A model generated the notes under the pieces. The model saw only the letters and a program-made list of their open reading frames with translations, did no database searches and was not told the DNA's origin. From CAMYLY01 sp039587215 (GTDB lineage: Bacteria > Gemmatimonadota > Gemmatimonadetes > Gemmatimonadales > GWC2-71-9): a stretch of 6,622 nt of DNA. Below, in pieces: positions 6,247 to 6,622 of this stretch (within the stretch, counting starts at the first letter, position 1; each line of letters starts with the position of its first letter). The translations under genes and the position numbers were made by a program. The DNA is taken from NCBI GenBank assembly GCA_039587215.1, contig JBDHIW010000138.1:1-6622 (forward strand), in the 5' to 3' direction.

Positions 6247-6292
6247 AACCTGCAAAGGTAGCAACGGCGCGAGGTGAGCTACAACAGCGGCG
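6247..6292 (-). other. Short intergenic spacer between the unidentified gene and yggS
   Basis: This 46-base stretch is the largest non-coding gap in the window. I see no convincing hairpin with a U-run, no clear -10/-35 pair and no strong Shine-Dalgarno; CACCTCGCG on the minus strand is the opposite of a ribosome binding site. A promoter for the downstream genes, or leaderless-like initiation of yggS, cannot be excluded. Confidence 0.4.
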
Positions 6293-6622
6293 TCAGGGGG
6301 AGTCCGGCTCCACCGGAGGCAAGACGAGTTCGCTCGCGATGCTGTCCTCCAGGCTGCGGAGAAGCTGCAGCATCTGCGCGTTGGGCTGGAGCAGGTACCC
6401 GCGGCGCAGGTTCTCGGCGGCGCGCTCGCGCTCGCCGTACAGCTCCCACACGCTCCCGAGCGCGTAAAAGGGGTAGCTGAGGTTGATCGCGATGTTCCGG
6501 CTCGTGGGATCCAACTCCAACGTGTCCTGCTCGAGCAGATCGGCGTACCGGAAGACCTCCCAGACGAGCGAATCGGTCGTCACGAGGTCCATCGGCACCC
6601 CGAACAGTCCCGGAGCCAGTCG
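6293..6622 (-). CDS. C-terminal part of an unidentified protein with a TPR-like tail (partial)
   Basis: An open frame enters from the right window edge and ends at a TGA (6293-6295), giving about 109 residues. The frame stays open through the edge, so the internal GTG at 6598 need not be the start. The region around YPFYALGSVWELYGERERAA, then RRGYLLQPNAQMLQLL, has the small/large residue alternation of one tetratricopeptide-like helical pair, followed by a short acidic, Pro-rich end (VLPPVEPDSP). The upstream part, VPMDLVTTDSLVWEVFRYAD, is not one I recognise with certainty. It recalls the soluble C-terminal tail of large DUF2723-type membrane glycosyltransferase-like proteins, but this is a weak impression, not a supported assignment. 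No membrane segment or catalytic motif is visible in the part present. Only 46 bases separate it from yggS, so it may belong to the same transcript. Confidence 0.65.
   Translation of the reverse strand, partial: RLAPGLFGVPMDLVTTDSLVWEVFRYADLLEQDTLELDPTSRNIAINLSYPFYALGSVWELYGERERAAENLRRGYLLQPNAQMLQLLRSLEDSIASELVLPPVEPDSP

Overview
The window is a compact, high-GC bacterial chromosomal segment in which every supported gene lies on the minus strand, so it reads from the right edge to the left. There are eight genes in one apparent transcription unit: two cut by the window edges and six complete. No RNA gene, mobile element, CRISPR array or tandem repeat was seen. There is no gap of 300 bases or more; the largest non-coding stretch is about 46 bases.

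In transcription order the genes are: the C-terminal tail of an unidentified protein (6293-6622); a PLP-binding YggS/PLPBP protein (5551-6246); a DivIVA-type coiled-coil protein (5066-5554); a trimeric-type purine nucleoside phosphorylase (4236-5069); a long type-2 isoleucyl-tRNA synthetase (1069-4239); a small DksA/TraR zinc-finger protein (666-1049); lipoprotein signal peptidase LspA (35-682); and the N-terminal S4 domain of an RluD-family pseudouridine synthase (1-137). Junctions are very tight. Three in a row are ATGA stop/start overlaps, lspA overlaps dksA by 17 bases, and rluD appears to overlap the end of lspA by about 100 bases.

The order yggS - divIVA - ileS - dksA-like - lspA - rluD matches the Bacillus subtilis ylmE...divIVA-ileS-ylyA-lspA-ylyB neighbourhood, with a purine nucleoside phosphorylase inserted and sepF/yggT/ylmH absent. 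The high GC and the Bacteroidetes/Thermus-like IleRS do not suggest Firmicutes. An Acidobacteriota-like or other deep-branching Gram-negative genome is my best guess, but that is inference. The genes serve core cell functions: PLP homeostasis, polar/division scaffolding, purine salvage, tRNA charging, RNA-polymerase control, lipoprotein maturation and rRNA modification.

I see no new multi-gene system. The points worth a second look are an IleRS whose HIGH signature is changed to GIHH (a form linked to strong mupirocin resistance), a PNP with Asp at the purine-specificity Asn position, and an rluD with no ATG/GTG/TTG start but a well-placed Shine-Dalgarno before an ATT codon.
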